NCBI GenBank assembly: GCA_963835855.1
Contig: CAWIHA010000037.1
Location: 1 to 33,209, forward strand
Reading direction: 5' to 3'
Origin: CAWIHA01 sp963835855
GTDB lineage: Bacteria > Acidobacteriota > Terriglobia > Bryobacterales > Bryobacteraceae
Length of the DNA stretch: 33,209 nt
This document shows, in pieces, positions 14,859 to 23,428 of this stretch. Both the position numbers and the translations under genes were made by a program. Numbering within the stretch: position 1 is the first letter of the stretch; each line of letters starts with the position of its first letter. The notes beneath the pieces were generated by a model. That model saw nothing but the letters and a program-made list of their open reading frames with translations, made no database searches and was not told the origin of the DNA.

Positions 14859-16259
14859 TTACCGTGACGGATTCGGCCCGGTCGATTGCTGTGAAAGGAG
14901 GCCGCCGGACATGCCCGCACCCGCTATTCCCGTGCCGCCGAAGGGACTGCTAGTTTGCGCATTACCGCTTCCGCTAGGTGCAATCACCGCGCCCGAGGCC
15001 GAGAAGGGGCTGACATCTGTGGTCGGGTCGTAGATGAACTCCCACTCGTTGTATTTCGTGAAGTCCTTCTTGTTGACCTTGAAAACCTTGATGCTCTCGG
15101 CTTCAAGCGTGCTTGCAACGCCTGCAATGCCCGCTCCCATAGTGGTGGGGCCGCTGGATTGGGGTGGGGCGTTGGGCTGCATGAGCTGCTGCATGATCTG
15201 GTAGGGCACCGGTGGCTGGCCCGGCTGCGGCTGACCTGTGTTACCGGGCGACGGCGTGGGTGGGTAGAATGCTTGTGACTGGCCCTGCGGCGGAGGCTGA
15301 TTTCCGGCATTGGCCAGCGTGGCTTGGTTCTGCGCCTGGCATTGCTGTTGACATTGCGTAGGCAGCTTCGCGCAGGGGATTATACCGCTGGGGTAAAAAC
15401 TCGGATTGGGAAGCTGGCAATTCTGGGCAGGTGACCCAGATTGTGTTTGCCCGCCCTGGCCTGCTGCAGACGGCTGGCCCATAATTGGCCCGGGATAGCC
15501 GCTGGGCGGGGTATTCGGGTTGACTGGCTGCCCTGGGGCATACCCATACACAGGCGTCGAGCCCAGTTGTGCGTTCGGGTCGTATGACTGCCCCGGATTG
15601 TACCCGTACACAGGCGTCGGGCCCGGTTGCGCGTTCGGGTCGTATGGCAGATACGGATTGTTGGGGTCCTGCGGATTGCCCTGGCCCTGATTGAGTCCTC
15701 TCATCTCGCTCGGCCGCCGGGCATGTCCGCCGCGCCACTGGCTGGGCGGGTTCACACCGTACGCTCCGTATGCGTAAGAATTATCGGGCGTCGGGCTCGG
15801 TTGTGCACTCGCGCCGAATGGCTGCCCAAACGACTGTCCCATCGGTTGTCCGAACGAGGATTGTCCGGACGACGAGCTCGCATTTTGCGTCTGATTGGGC
15901 GGCGTTGGTTTCATTGTGAGCGAGTCGGGAAATATCCCGCCCGGCGCGGCGTGAATCAGCCGCCACTCATCCTTGCCGGTCATGGGGTCTTTGTATCGCC
16001 GGCGCAGGAAGCGAATGTTGTTCGTGTTTTCCAGGTCCTCGATTTTCCCGGGGTACCGCCCGAAGCGGCCGACGAATAATTTGATCGCACGCTTATACTG
16101 CCCGCCGCGATCCATGAGCAGCGCCTCTCTGCCTCGCTGTGCTTCGAAGGCGACGCGCGGCAGCTCGAGGTACAGCATGATGGCCACCATCGCCGCCATC
16201 AGGAACACGAGCAGGAGGGCAAAGCCGGTTTCGCAACCGCGCCGGCGTCCCGGACTCAT
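14859..16259 (-). CDS. Pseudopilin-like protein with long Pro/Gln/Gly-rich region
   Basis: The 466-residue protein starts with a prepilin-like N terminus: a short basic leader, then GFALLLVFLMAAMVAIMLYL, with the likely peptidase cut after Gly12. Position +5 after the cut is Leu, not the usual Glu; GspK-type minor pseudopilins also lack it. The next part, YKRAIKLFVGRFGRYPGKIEDL with RRRYKDPMTGKDEW, resembles GspG/pseudopilin-like proteins. From about residue 110 to 370 the sequence is low-complexity (P, Q, G, N, S), with a 20-residue tandem repeat. A short ordered segment, VFKVNKKDFTKYNEWEFIYD, follows. It is the last gene of the operon, overlapping the previous stop by ATGA. I infer a role in the same secretion/pilus machine. 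Confidence 0.8.
   Translation of the reverse strand: MSPGRRRGCETGFALLLVFLMAAMVAIMLYLELPRVAFEAQRGREALLMDRGGQYKRAIKLFVGRFGRYPGKIEDLENTNNIRFLRRRYKDPMTGKDEWRLIHAAPGGIFPDSLTMKPTPPNQTQNASSSSGQSSFGQPMGQSFGQPFGASAQPSPTPDNSYAYGAYGVNPPSQWRGGHARRPSEMRGLNQGQGNPQDPNNPYLPYDPNAQPGPTPVYGYNPGQSYDPNAQLGSTPVYGYAPGQPVNPNTPPSGYPGPIMGQPSAAGQGGQTQSGSPAQNCQLPNPSFYPSGIIPCAKLPTQCQQQCQAQNQATLANAGNQPPPQGQSQAFYPPTPSPGNTGQPQPGQPPVPYQIMQQLMQPNAPPQSSGPTTMGAGIAGVASTLEAESIKVFKVNKKDFTKYNEWEFIYDPTTDVSPFSASGAVIAPSGSGNAQTSSPFGGTGIAGAGMSGGLLSQQSTGPNPSR
15541..15660. repeat. Two 60-base tandem repeats in the pseudopilin-like gene
   Basis: The units at 15541-15600 and 15601-15660 share TACCC(A/G)TACACAGGCGTC and a GCGTTCGGGTCGTATG block at the same offset. 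They encode two copies of a Pro/Tyr/Gly-rich unit containing PNAQxGxTPVYGY. Confidence 0.85.
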
Positions 16260-16948
16260 CCGTGCTGCTCCTCGAGCGGCAGGGTCTCCTCGTGCTGAAA
16301 CCGCGTATCCTCGACCACGCACGAATTCACGCCGATCCGCACTACCTTATAGCGCTGCTCGATCATATCGCCCTCTGCTGCCACAATAATATCATCGCCG
16401 TCGAGAAAAAACGCGCGCTTCACGCCAGGCTGTGGCACCGAGTAGCCGTAGAACTTCAGCGGGATCGGCGGAGGTGGCGGTGGAGGAGGAGGCTCCGGCG
16501 GCTTGGTGGCCCCGCCCGCCGGCCCGCCCCTCTTGCCTCCGGACATGCCTGGAATGATCTTCGGCTCCGGCTGCTTCGGCAAAGGCGGCGCGACGAACTG
16601 GAAGAGGTTGCGCTCTCCACCCGTGAGCTGCACCGCCTGCACTTTTGCCAGCAGATCGAGCCTCAGAGAGGGATCGACAGTGGTGGGGTCGGGTTTGTGA
16701 TCCTGGTAATCCAGCCGCAATTGCTGCGGAGATCCGGGGCGCAGAGGGGGACGCGGCCTGGTCTCAATGACGGGCATGGCCGGAAAGCTATTCACCGGTG
16801 CCGCCGCTGTCCGCGATGGCGCCGTTACCGCGGCGGGCGAGTCGCTGGATACGGAGTTCCAGTAAATGACGCCAACGAGGATGACGGCCAGGCCGCCGAG
16901 CACTGCGAGTTTCTTGCGGTCCGCCCCGAGTGGCAACTTCGGTTTCAT
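16256..16948 (-). CDS. PilP/GspC-like inner-membrane assembly protein
   Basis: The 230-residue protein has one N-terminal membrane helix (KLAVLGGLAVILVGVIYW), a proline-rich linker that includes a run of nine prolines, and a C-terminal beta domain (IPLKFYGYSVPQPG, AFFLDGDDIIVAAEGDMI, YKVVRIGVNSCVVED). This resembles the HR-like domains of PilP and GspC, which link the inner-membrane platform to the secretin. The start overlaps the pilO stop (ATGA at 16945-16948), and its stop overlaps the pseudopilin start. Assignment rests on architecture and position more than on sequence motifs. Confidence 0.75.
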   Translation of the reverse strand: MKPKLPLGADRKKLAVLGGLAVILVGVIYWNSVSSDSPAAVTAPSRTAAAPVNSFPAMPVIETRPRPPLRPGSPQQLRLDYQDHKPDPTTVDPSLRLDLLAKVQAVQLTGGERNLFQFVAPPLPKQPEPKIIPGMSGGKRGGPAGGATKPPEPPPPPPPPPIPLKFYGYSVPQPGVKRAFFLDGDDIIVAAEGDMIEQRYKVVRIGVNSCVVEDTRFQHEETLPLEEQHG

Positions 16949-17745
16949 CGCGCAACCCCGTGAGGCAGCCGTATGCGCCCGCCCGGGCCCACCAACGCCG
17001 GGTGCATCGTGGGAGCTGGCGTGGTCGAGCCGCCCGCATCCGGTTGGGTTTCTAGCGGCGGCCCGGTGGGACTGGCTCCGGATGGCGGGACTGCCGCGAC
17101 TTCCTCCCCTGCAGCCTTTTCGTTAACCGCGGGTGCGGCGCCTCCCTCGCGCACAAACGCGCTCAGCCGCATGGTGATCCCCAGGCCCTGAGCGCCCTGC
17201 TGCGGCGCTGCCCCAAGGCTCTCGATAATGAGAAGCCGCGGTGAGTGGTCGAGCTGGTTGATAAAGTGCGTCAAGTCCGCATAAGCGCCTTCATAAGTCG
17301 CCGTGATGACCGCTTTTGTCACCGTATCGGTGCCCTCAACCGGCTCAAATGAAAAACTGATCTCCCGCTGTTTGATGCTGGCCCTGTGCGCCATGTCCTC
17401 GAGCTCGGCCAGCAGCGTGGAAGACACCGTGCGCTTGCTCGTCAGGTATGTATCCATGAAGTGATCGCCGTCGGTGCGCGCCGTCTCGACTTTGCTGACA
17501 ATGGCGCGCAGCCGCGCGAGCGCCAACTGTTTTTGGCTTACCTGCTGGCGGAGGCTGGCGGCCTGCTTCTCGAGATCTTCCGTGGAGCTCGCCCAGGGCT
17601 GGAACCGAACGGCGGCGGCAATGAGGTTTGCCGCGACGAGGACGCCCAATCCGATCCGCACGAGTGCGCGAGGGTTCCTGCCGAGCCTCGCAGCCAGAGC
17701 GCGCATCCACTCGAGAAGCGCCGCAATGTCAATCAGCGCTTTCAA
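16945..17745 (-). CDS. pilO: PilO-like assembly protein
   Basis: The 266-residue protein has a short cytoplasmic N terminus, a membrane helix (ALVRIGLGVLVAANLIAAAV) and a coiled coil (about 60-95: EDLEKQAASLRQQVSQKQLA). A ferredoxin-like periplasmic domain follows, with YADLTHFINQLDHSPRLLII, a typical PilO/GspM segment. The last 70 residues are Pro/Ala-rich and low in complexity. PilO pairs with PilN in the periplasm and anchors the platform. It lies 30 bases after pilN and overlaps the next gene by four bases. Confidence 0.88.
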   Translation of the reverse strand: MKALIDIAALLEWMRALAARLGRNPRALVRIGLGVLVAANLIAAAVRFQPWASSTEDLEKQAASLRQQVSQKQLALARLRAIVSKVETARTDGDHFMDTYLTSKRTVSSTLLAELEDMAHRASIKQREISFSFEPVEGTDTVTKAVITATYEGAYADLTHFINQLDHSPRLLIIESLGAAPQQGAQGLGITMRLSAFVREGGAAPAVNEKAAGEEVAAVPPSGASPTGPPLETQPDAGGSTTPAPTMHPALVGPGGRIRLPHGVAR

Positions 17746-17775
17746 GCCCGCCTCCTTCCCGCCACTGGCAGCCTG

Positions 17776-18342
17776 CTATAACTTCTGCGCATAATTGACA
17801 CTCACGCGATAACGCAGCAGCGGCTCGGATTGCGATGGCGGAATGCGGTTGTGAATCAGCGTCGTGCCGAACTGCGGCGAATTCTCCAGCCGCGTCAGCA
17901 TCTGAATCACAGGCTCGCTGGATTCCGCGCCCACCACCATTTCGAGCGAGATCTCGTTCTCTGCGTTCACCTGCGGGCGAATTGAGATCAGTCGCACGTT
18001 ATAGGGCATCACCTTCTCGAGATCGCCAAAAAGACGCGTCCAACTGATTCCCTTCGCGTAGAGCAGGCTGTTCAGAAAGAGGCTACGCTCGAGCACCTCG
18101 GCATTCTCGGGCCGGTGCAGAACGCCCTCCAGGTGCGACTGTTCCTCCGACAGCGCTCTGAGTTGCGCCTGCAGGCGGTCGATGGACGCGTGCATTTGGG
18201 CCGCCTGTCCTCTCTGGATGACCGACAACATGATGAAAAGGCCGAGCAGGCCAACGAGCAGTACCGCCGCGGCCACGGAGGCGGCCAGCATGCGCCGCAT
18301 GGGCCGGAACGGTTCGCTCGCTAGATTGATCGGCACCTTCAT
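17776..18342 (-). CDS. pilN: PilN-like assembly protein
   Basis: The 188-residue protein begins with the family motif MKVPINLASEPFRP; the INLAS/INL(L)P segment of PilN binds PilM in the cytoplasm. A membrane helix (MLAASVAAAVLLVGLLGLFI) and a coiled coil follow. The periplasmic part contains LLYAKGISWTRLFGDLEKVM, typical of PilN. Its ATG overlaps the restored pilM stop (ATGA at 18339-18342), which supports the frame correction proposed for pilM. Confidence 0.92.
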   Translation of the reverse strand: MKVPINLASEPFRPMRRMLAASVAAAVLLVGLLGLFIMLSVIQRGQAAQMHASIDRLQAQLRALSEEQSHLEGVLHRPENAEVLERSLFLNSLLYAKGISWTRLFGDLEKVMPYNVRLISIRPQVNAENEISLEMVVGAESSEPVIQMLTRLENSPQFGTTLIHNRIPPSQSEPLLRYRVSVNYAQKL

Positions 18343-19239
18343 CTTCGAAAGTCCTCGAGAGTCTCGAGGTACCCCAGCAGGCCGCCGTTGTACTGGCCCG
18401 GCGTTCCGAATCGCGAGCGCAGCGGCTCGATCGCAACGCCGTCGTATTCCTCAAGCTCGGCGCGCAGCGGCTCGAGCGATGGCCCGAAGCCGCACACAAA
18501 CACGCACTGGGGCTTCGCTGCGAGCTGGTCCTCGATGTATGCGAAGGTTGGATAGAGGTGTGAGGCGATCTCGGGCGCGCCGCCGCCGTCGAGGCTCGAT
18601 TGTGCGCAGCAGCTTCAACGCGCCGCGGCTAATGACGGCGAGGACCAGTGTGCGCCCGCTCAGCTTCACCAGCACCAAAACGCCGTCGCCCTTCACCAGC
18701 TCGAGCGCGCAGAGACTCGATGTGGTCACCATGCCCGGTTGCAGGCCCGCCGCGCGGAACGGCGCTTCGTAGCGCGCCAGGATCTCCATCGGCGCCACCG
18801 CCACCACTACGTCGCGCTGCTTGCCGTTGCCGGAGCCGGGCTGCGGATAGTAGCTGAGGCCCGCCGATTCCAGATCGAAAGGCAGGCTCTTCTTGATCCG
18901 AAAACGGATAAGCGAGAGTTGCTCGTCCGCATCGGAGGGGAAGCCGTCGAAGTCCAGCACCGTTACGCGCACGCTGAAATCCGGCAGGATCAGCGCCGCG
19001 CGCTGACGCTTCTTGTCGCCGCGCGGGACCAGCGCCCGCACCCGCGCGGTGAGCGCCTCCATCTGCAGTACGTTGTCGTGCAGCGGCGAGATCGCGATTA
19101 TATCCGGCTCGAGCGCCTGGAAGCCGATCTGCGGAGGGCGCCCCAGGCGGGCGGCCGCAATCCCGGCCTCAGAAAGCTCGAAGACGAAGCGAGCCGGCGG
19201 ATCTTCGAGCAAACTGGCGATGAACCTGGGGGCGGGCAT
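18339..19239 (-). CDS. pilM: PilM-like actin-fold assembly protein, interrupted by a +1 frameshift
   Basis: PilM is a cytoplasmic actin-like ATP-binding protein that ties PilN to the assembly ATPase; in type II systems the same fold is part of GspL. Recognisable parts are FRIKKSLPFDLESAGLSYYP, VVVAVAPMEILARYEAPFRA and LVLAVISRGALKLLRTIE. After that glutamate the frame breaks at 18591-18597, where the coding strand reads GAGCCTC. Dropping one base gives LDGGGAPEIASHLYPTFAYI, then CVFVCGFGPSLEPLRAEL and a stop overlapping the pilN start. The corrected length is 299 residues. Without correction the frame runs on to 18451 as arginine-rich nonsense. Confidence 0.88.
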
Positions 19240-19245
19240 AACTTA

Positions 19246-20871
19246 TCACCGTTCGATAAAGGTGACCTTGTTGATCTCCTTGAGTGTGGTTGTGTTCTGC
19301 TGGGCCTTGTCGAGCGCGCACTCGCGCAGGAACGTCATTCCCTCTTCACGCGCGAGGCGTTTGATCTCCGAGGTCGGCCGCTTGTCCAGGATCATCTCCC
19401 GGATGCGCTCGCTCAAATCCAACAGCTCGGTGATCGCGGTGCGCCCGCGGAAGCCGGTGCCGCCGCACTCGAAGCAGCCGTCGCCTTCGTGGAAAATGAA
19501 ATCGCGCCATTGAACGGGATCGAGGCCGCTCTCCACTAGGTACGAATCCGGATATTTCACGGGCTTCTTGCAATGGGTGCAGATCACGCGCACGAGCCGC
19601 TGGGCCAGGATGCAATTCAGCGCCGAAACGAAGTTGTACGGCTCGACGCCCATGTTCAGAAAGCGCCCGAGCACGTCGAAGACGTTGTTGGCGTGCACGG
19701 TGGTGAATACCAGGTGCCCGGTCAGCGCGGCGTTGATCGCGATCTGCGCCGTTTCCTGGTCGCGGATCTCGCCCACCATGACCTTGTCGGGGTCATGGCG
19801 CAGGATGGACCGCAACCCGCGCGCGAACGTCAGCCCCTTTTTCTCGTTCACCGGAATCTGCGTGATGCCCTTGATCTGGTATTCGACCGGGTCTTCGATC
19901 GTGATGATCTTGTCCTCGTCGTTCTTGATCTCGCTTAGCGCGGCATACAGCGTGGTCGTCTTGCCGGAGCCGGTGGGGCCCGTGACCAGCACCATGCCGT
20001 ACGGCTCCTTGATGTAGCGCCGGAACTTCGTGAGGTCGGATTCCGGGAAGCCGACTACATCCAGGTTGAGCTTGGAGAACTTCTCGCTCATCGACTCTTT
20101 GTCGAGCACGCGGAGCACGGCATCCTCGCCGTGAATGGTCGGCATGATCGAGACGCGGAAGTCGATGAGCCGGTTCTTGTAGCGCACCCGGAAGCGGCCG
20201 TCCTGCGGGATACGGCGCTCGGCGATATCGAGCTCGCTCATCACCTTGATGCGTGAGAGAATCGTCGAGTGCCAGTCCTTGGCGATCGGCGGCATGGCGT
20301 AGTGCAGCACGCCGTCGATGCGGTACTTGATGGCGACCTCGGTGTCGCGCGTCTCGATATGAATATCGCTGGCGCGCCGCTCGAGTGCATTGAAGATCGT
20401 GGTATCGACCAGCCGGATCACTGGCGCAATGTCGCTCTCGGCCGTCGTCAGCCGGTCGATCGATAGCGTCTCGTCGGCGTTCTCCTCCTCGCCGACCACG
20501 TCCAGCGCAAACCCCTCGGTCACCTCTTCGAGCACGCGCTGCGATTGCTCGGTCTTCTTCAGCAGGTCAGAGATCTGCGACAGCGAAGCCACTTTGACGC
20601 GCAGTTTCTTTTGAAGCAAGACGGTCAGCTCGTCGATCAGGTTGAGGTTGCGCGGGTCCGCCAGCGCGATCTCGAGCAGCCCGTTCTCGGCGCGGAGCGG
20701 CACAAAATTATAGCGGAACATCAGGTCGACTGGAACCGACCGGAAGAGATCGTGATCGATGTGCCCCTCGCGCAAGTCAACGAATTCGTACCGGTAACGG
20801 CGGGCGAGCGCCCGCGCCTCGGCTGCCTCTTGCAACGGATCGATGAGTTTGGCGCGATCGGAAGTTCCCAT
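19246..20871 (-). CDS. gspE: GspE/PilB-family assembly ATPase
   Basis: This hexameric cytoplasmic ATPase drives assembly of pseudopili or pili. The 541-residue protein has an N-terminal GspE-type domain (about 10-110), Walker A GPTGSGKT (298-305), the Asp box EDPVEYQ, Walker B VMVGEIRDQETAQIA, and the His box LTGHLVFTTVHANN. Its zinc-binding tetracysteine is Cys431, Cys434, Cys466 and Cys469, as in GspE and PilB. The start is fixed by TAAGGAG five bases before the ATG; the frame is open much further upstream over gspF but is not coding there. It starts eight bases after the gspF stop. GspE and PilB cannot be separated confidently by motif alone. Confidence 0.93.
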   Translation of the reverse strand: MGTSDRAKLIDPLQEAAEARALARRYRYEFVDLREGHIDHDLFRSVPVDLMFRYNFVPLRAENGLLEIALADPRNLNLIDELTVLLQKKLRVKVASLSQISDLLKKTEQSQRVLEEVTEGFALDVVGEEENADETLSIDRLTTAESDIAPVIRLVDTTIFNALERRASDIHIETRDTEVAIKYRIDGVLHYAMPPIAKDWHSTILSRIKVMSELDIAERRIPQDGRFRVRYKNRLIDFRVSIMPTIHGEDAVLRVLDKESMSEKFSKLNLDVVGFPESDLTKFRRYIKEPYGMVLVTGPTGSGKTTTLYAALSEIKNDEDKIITIEDPVEYQIKGITQIPVNEKKGLTFARGLRSILRHDPDKVMVGEIRDQETAQIAINAALTGHLVFTTVHANNVFDVLGRFLNMGVEPYNFVSALNCILAQRLVRVICTHCKKPVKYPDSYLVESGLDPVQWRDFIFHEGDGCFECGGTGFRGRTAITELLDLSERIREMILDKRPTSEIKRLAREEGMTFLRECALDKAQQNTTTLKEINKVTFIER

Positions 20872-20879
20872 GGTTCTCC

Positions 20880-22091
20880 TTACCCCAGCGTGTCCGCCAG
20901 CGAGAAAATCGGCAAGTACAGCGACACCAGCACGAATGCGACGAAGATGCCCATGAAGATCATGATCGCCGGTTCGATCAGCGAGAGGGCCGCAGTCATC
21001 CGCGTGTTCACGTCCTCTTCGTAGAACTCGGCCACGCTCGCGAGCATCGATGGCAGCGCGCCAGTGGATTCGCCGACCTCGATCATATCGATCGCCAGGC
21101 CGGGAAATACCTTTGTCGTAGTGAGCGCGGAAGAGAGCGGCTGGCCTTCCCGCACCAGCCGCTGCGCTTTTTCGAGCGCACTTTGCAGCAGCCGCGTGCC
21201 GAGCGATTGCGCCGCCGTCTCGAGCGCCTGCACCAGCGGGATGCCGCCCACCAGCAGCGTGCTCAGCACGCGCGAAAACTGCGCCACCTGGAACTTGATC
21301 CAGATGTCGCCGAGCACCGGCGTGCGCATCTTGACGCGATCGATCTGCGCCCTCGCCGCGTCTCCGCGCGACCACAACCGGAAACCGAAGACCGCGGCCG
21401 CGAGCCCTGCGATCCCGACCAGCACGTAACTGCGGGCCGTCGTTCCGACCGCAATCAGCACCAGCGTGATCGCCGGCAGTTTCGCCTGCATGCTGCTATA
21501 GAGCTTGGCGAAGTTCGGCACCACGTACGTGATCAGGAAGATGATCAGGCACAAGGTCAGCGAAAGAAGGAGTGCGGGATAGATCAGCGACACCAGCACC
21601 TTCTTCTTCACTGCCAGCGACAGCTTCTGGTAGGCGATGTAGCGCTCGAGCACCTCGGCGAGACTGCCGCTCTTTTCGCCGGCCAGGATCGACGTGACGT
21701 AGATCGGGGGAAACACAGCTTGGGTGCGGAATGCTTCCGAGAGCATCTCGCCATTGCGGACGTCGTCGCGAACGGCGCGGATGTGCTTGCCGAGCTTTGG
21801 GTCCGTCAGGCGCTCGGAAAGCAGGTCGAGGCCCTTCAGGATGGGCAGGCCAGCGCGCACCAGCGTGACGAACTGCTGATTGAAGATGAGGAATTTCTCC
21901 AGGTTCAACTTTTGGCGCCGGCCCGCGAAGGCGGGCGTGAACGCCCCGATGCTGCCGTGCTGCCGGACGGAGTAAACCAGGAAGCCTTGCTGCGAGTAGC
22001 GGTCGCGCAGCTCCTGCTCTGAAGCGGCGGTCGCGACCTGTTCGTGAAGCTCGCCGCGGGCGTCGGCGTATTTTAGCGTCCATTCGGCCAT
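20880..22091 (-). CDS. gspF: GspF/PilC-family inner-membrane platform protein
   Basis: The 403-residue protein is the multi-spanning platform on which the assembly ATPase acts. It has two homologous GspF domains: the first with FNQQFVTLVRAGLPILKGLD and the second with FSRVLSTLLVGGIPLVQALE, each preceding a hydrophobic hairpin. A third helix is at the C terminus (IMIFMGIFVAFVLVSLYLPI). The chosen ATG starts MAEWTLKYADARGE, the usual N terminus; the frame is open 22 codons further, into lolA. It lies between lolA and gspE. Confidence 0.94.
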   Translation of the reverse strand: MAEWTLKYADARGELHEQVATAASEQELRDRYSQQGFLVYSVRQHGSIGAFTPAFAGRRQKLNLEKFLIFNQQFVTLVRAGLPILKGLDLLSERLTDPKLGKHIRAVRDDVRNGEMLSEAFRTQAVFPPIYVTSILAGEKSGSLAEVLERYIAYQKLSLAVKKKVLVSLIYPALLLSLTLCLIIFLITYVVPNFAKLYSSMQAKLPAITLVLIAVGTTARSYVLVGIAGLAAAVFGFRLWSRGDAARAQIDRVKMRTPVLGDIWIKFQVAQFSRVLSTLLVGGIPLVQALETAAQSLGTRLLQSALEKAQRLVREGQPLSSALTTTKVFPGLAIDMIEVGESTGALPSMLASVAEFYEEDVNTRMTAALSLIEPAIMIFMGIFVAFVLVSLYLPIFSLADTLG

Positions 22092-22107
22092 AAGAGGACC
22101 TGCGGCT

Positions 22108-22740
22108 CTATCCCGCCGCCTCCACGATTTCCGCGCCCGGCGGCGGCTGGAACTCAAAGAGCTTATCCTTGAGCCGCGGATTCAGCTTCTCGTTTTCGAA
22201 CCGGAATTGCATGATCGAATTATCCTCGCCAGTGATCTCCACCTCGCGGATCTCGAACGAGGGCCCGACCGTGAACTCCACCTGTGTGTATGGCATACGG
22301 TCCGAACGCGGCTCGGCGGTGATCGAGATCTCCGCGCCGTTCTTGCGGGTGAGGAACAGCTTGAAATCCCGCTCGAAATCCAGCCGTCCCAGCAGGAACG
22401 CGAGCGGTGCGCGCATATCCTCGGTCTCTTTCGCCCTCGACCGCTCGACGCGGTTGTCGCCCGGTGTATATAGGTAAAGGTACTTCCCGTCGCTGACGAA
22501 GAGCTTGCCGGCGGGGTTGGTATACTGCCAGCGCATGCGGCCCGGTTTGCGGAGGAATAGCTCGCCGGACTCCGTGCGCGGCCCTCGCCTCGGCGCTAAA
22601 TACGTCTGCTGAAACAGGACTTGAAGCGTCTGCGCGCGGTTATACCGGTTCTCGACCCCGCGGAGGATTTCCGGGAGATCCATGTCCGCACCGGCCGCCG
22701 ACACTGCGAACACACATGCCCACACGGCAAATCGGGTCAC
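22108..22740 (-). CDS. lolA: LolA-like outer-membrane lipoprotein carrier protein
   Basis: LolA carries lipoproteins across the periplasm from the LolCDE transporter to the outer membrane. The protein has a signal peptide (RFAVWACVFAVSAAGA) and then the LolA fold: LFQQTYLAPRRGPRTESGEL, LRKPGRMRWQYTNPAGKLFV, and DGKYLYLYTPGDNRVE. The GTG at 22740 is chosen because it places the signal peptide at the N terminus. An ATG at 22842 in the same frame would add 34 unconserved residues. No ribosome binding site clearly decides it. It is the first gene of the secretion operon, 16 bases before gspF, an unusual partner for a LolA. Confidence 0.88.
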   Translation of the reverse strand: MTRFAVWACVFAVSAAGADMDLPEILRGVENRYNRAQTLQVLFQQTYLAPRRGPRTESGELFLRKPGRMRWQYTNPAGKLFVSDGKYLYLYTPGDNRVERSRAKETEDMRAPLAFLLGRLDFERDFKLFLTRKNGAEISITAEPRSDRMPYTQVEFTVGPSFEIREVEITGEDNSIMQFRFENEKLNPRLKDKLFEFQPPPGAEIVEAAG

Positions 22741-22887
22741 ATAGTTTTGACGCCGCCGGGCGCCCAAGCGTGGACTCACAGTTGCCTTTACAGTGGTGAA
22801 GTTCTGGCTGGAATCAGGACCATCTACGCATTGGGCGGTCATCAGGCGAACGGGGTCTTCCGGACAGCTGATCGGCGGTTAAAGCGG

Positions 22888-22916
22888 TTGACCGCACTGT
22901 GCCGATGTGTTAGCTT
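22888..22916 (+). promoter_or_regulatory. Candidate promoter of the ATP synthase operon
   Basis: TTGACC (22888-22893) and TAGCTT (22911-22916) are separated by 17 bases, a plausible sigma-70 pair 63 bases before the first ATP synthase gene. A second overlapping pair, TTGAGG (22915-22920) and TATTCT (22938-22943), also has 17-base spacing. Both lie in the 238-base divergent gap between lolA and the ATP synthase genes. Confidence 0.4.
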
Positions 22917-22978
22917 GAGGTTTCGGCGTATCTCTAATATTCTGAAGCGTTTCTTAGGCCGATCCCGACCGATATCCG

Positions 22979-23428
22979 ATGGAAGAAGTTCTCCGCTCGC
23001 TAGGTAGGTTGCTGCTCCAAGCAATTCCAACCTTCATTATCGTCGTGCTGCTGCACTTTTACTTGAAACGGATCTATTTCCGTCCCTTCGAGCGGCTCCT
23101 GGCCCAGCGCGGCGAAGCAACTGAAGGCGTTCGCAAGCTGGCCGAGCAGAGTCTGGCAAAGGCCTCGGAAAAAGCCGGCGAATACGAATCCGCGCTGAAT
23201 GCGGCGCGCGGCGAGATCTACCACGAGCAGGAACGGTTCCGCCAGAAGCTGCGCGAGGAGCATGCCCAGGCCGTCCAGGATGCGCGGCACAAGGCGCAAA
23301 CGATGGTGAAGGAAGCCAACCAACAGCTCGCCGCTGAGCTTCTGGCGGCAAAAGATTCGCTGCGCCAGCAAACCGATTCGTTAGCGGAGGAAATCGTGCG
23401 GACGATCTTGCGCAGGAGAGCGGTATGA
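22979..23428 (+). CDS. atpF': ATP synthase F0 subunit b' (first of two b-type subunits)
   Basis: The 149-residue protein has one N-terminal membrane helix (IPTFIIVVLLHFYLKRIYF) followed by a long charged helix, the b-type peripheral stalk. RPFERLLAQRGEATEG just after the membrane is typical. With a second b-type gene directly after it (ATGA overlap at 23425-23428), the pair probably forms a b/b' heterodimer, as in photosynthetic bacteria and several other phyla. It is the first gene of the operon. Confidence 0.88.
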   Translation: MEEVLRSLGRLLLQAIPTFIIVVLLHFYLKRIYFRPFERLLAQRGEATEGVRKLAEQSLAKASEKAGEYESALNAARGEIYHEQERFRQKLREEHAQAVQDARHKAQTMVKEANQQLAAELLAAKDSLRQQTDSLAEEIVRTILRRRAV

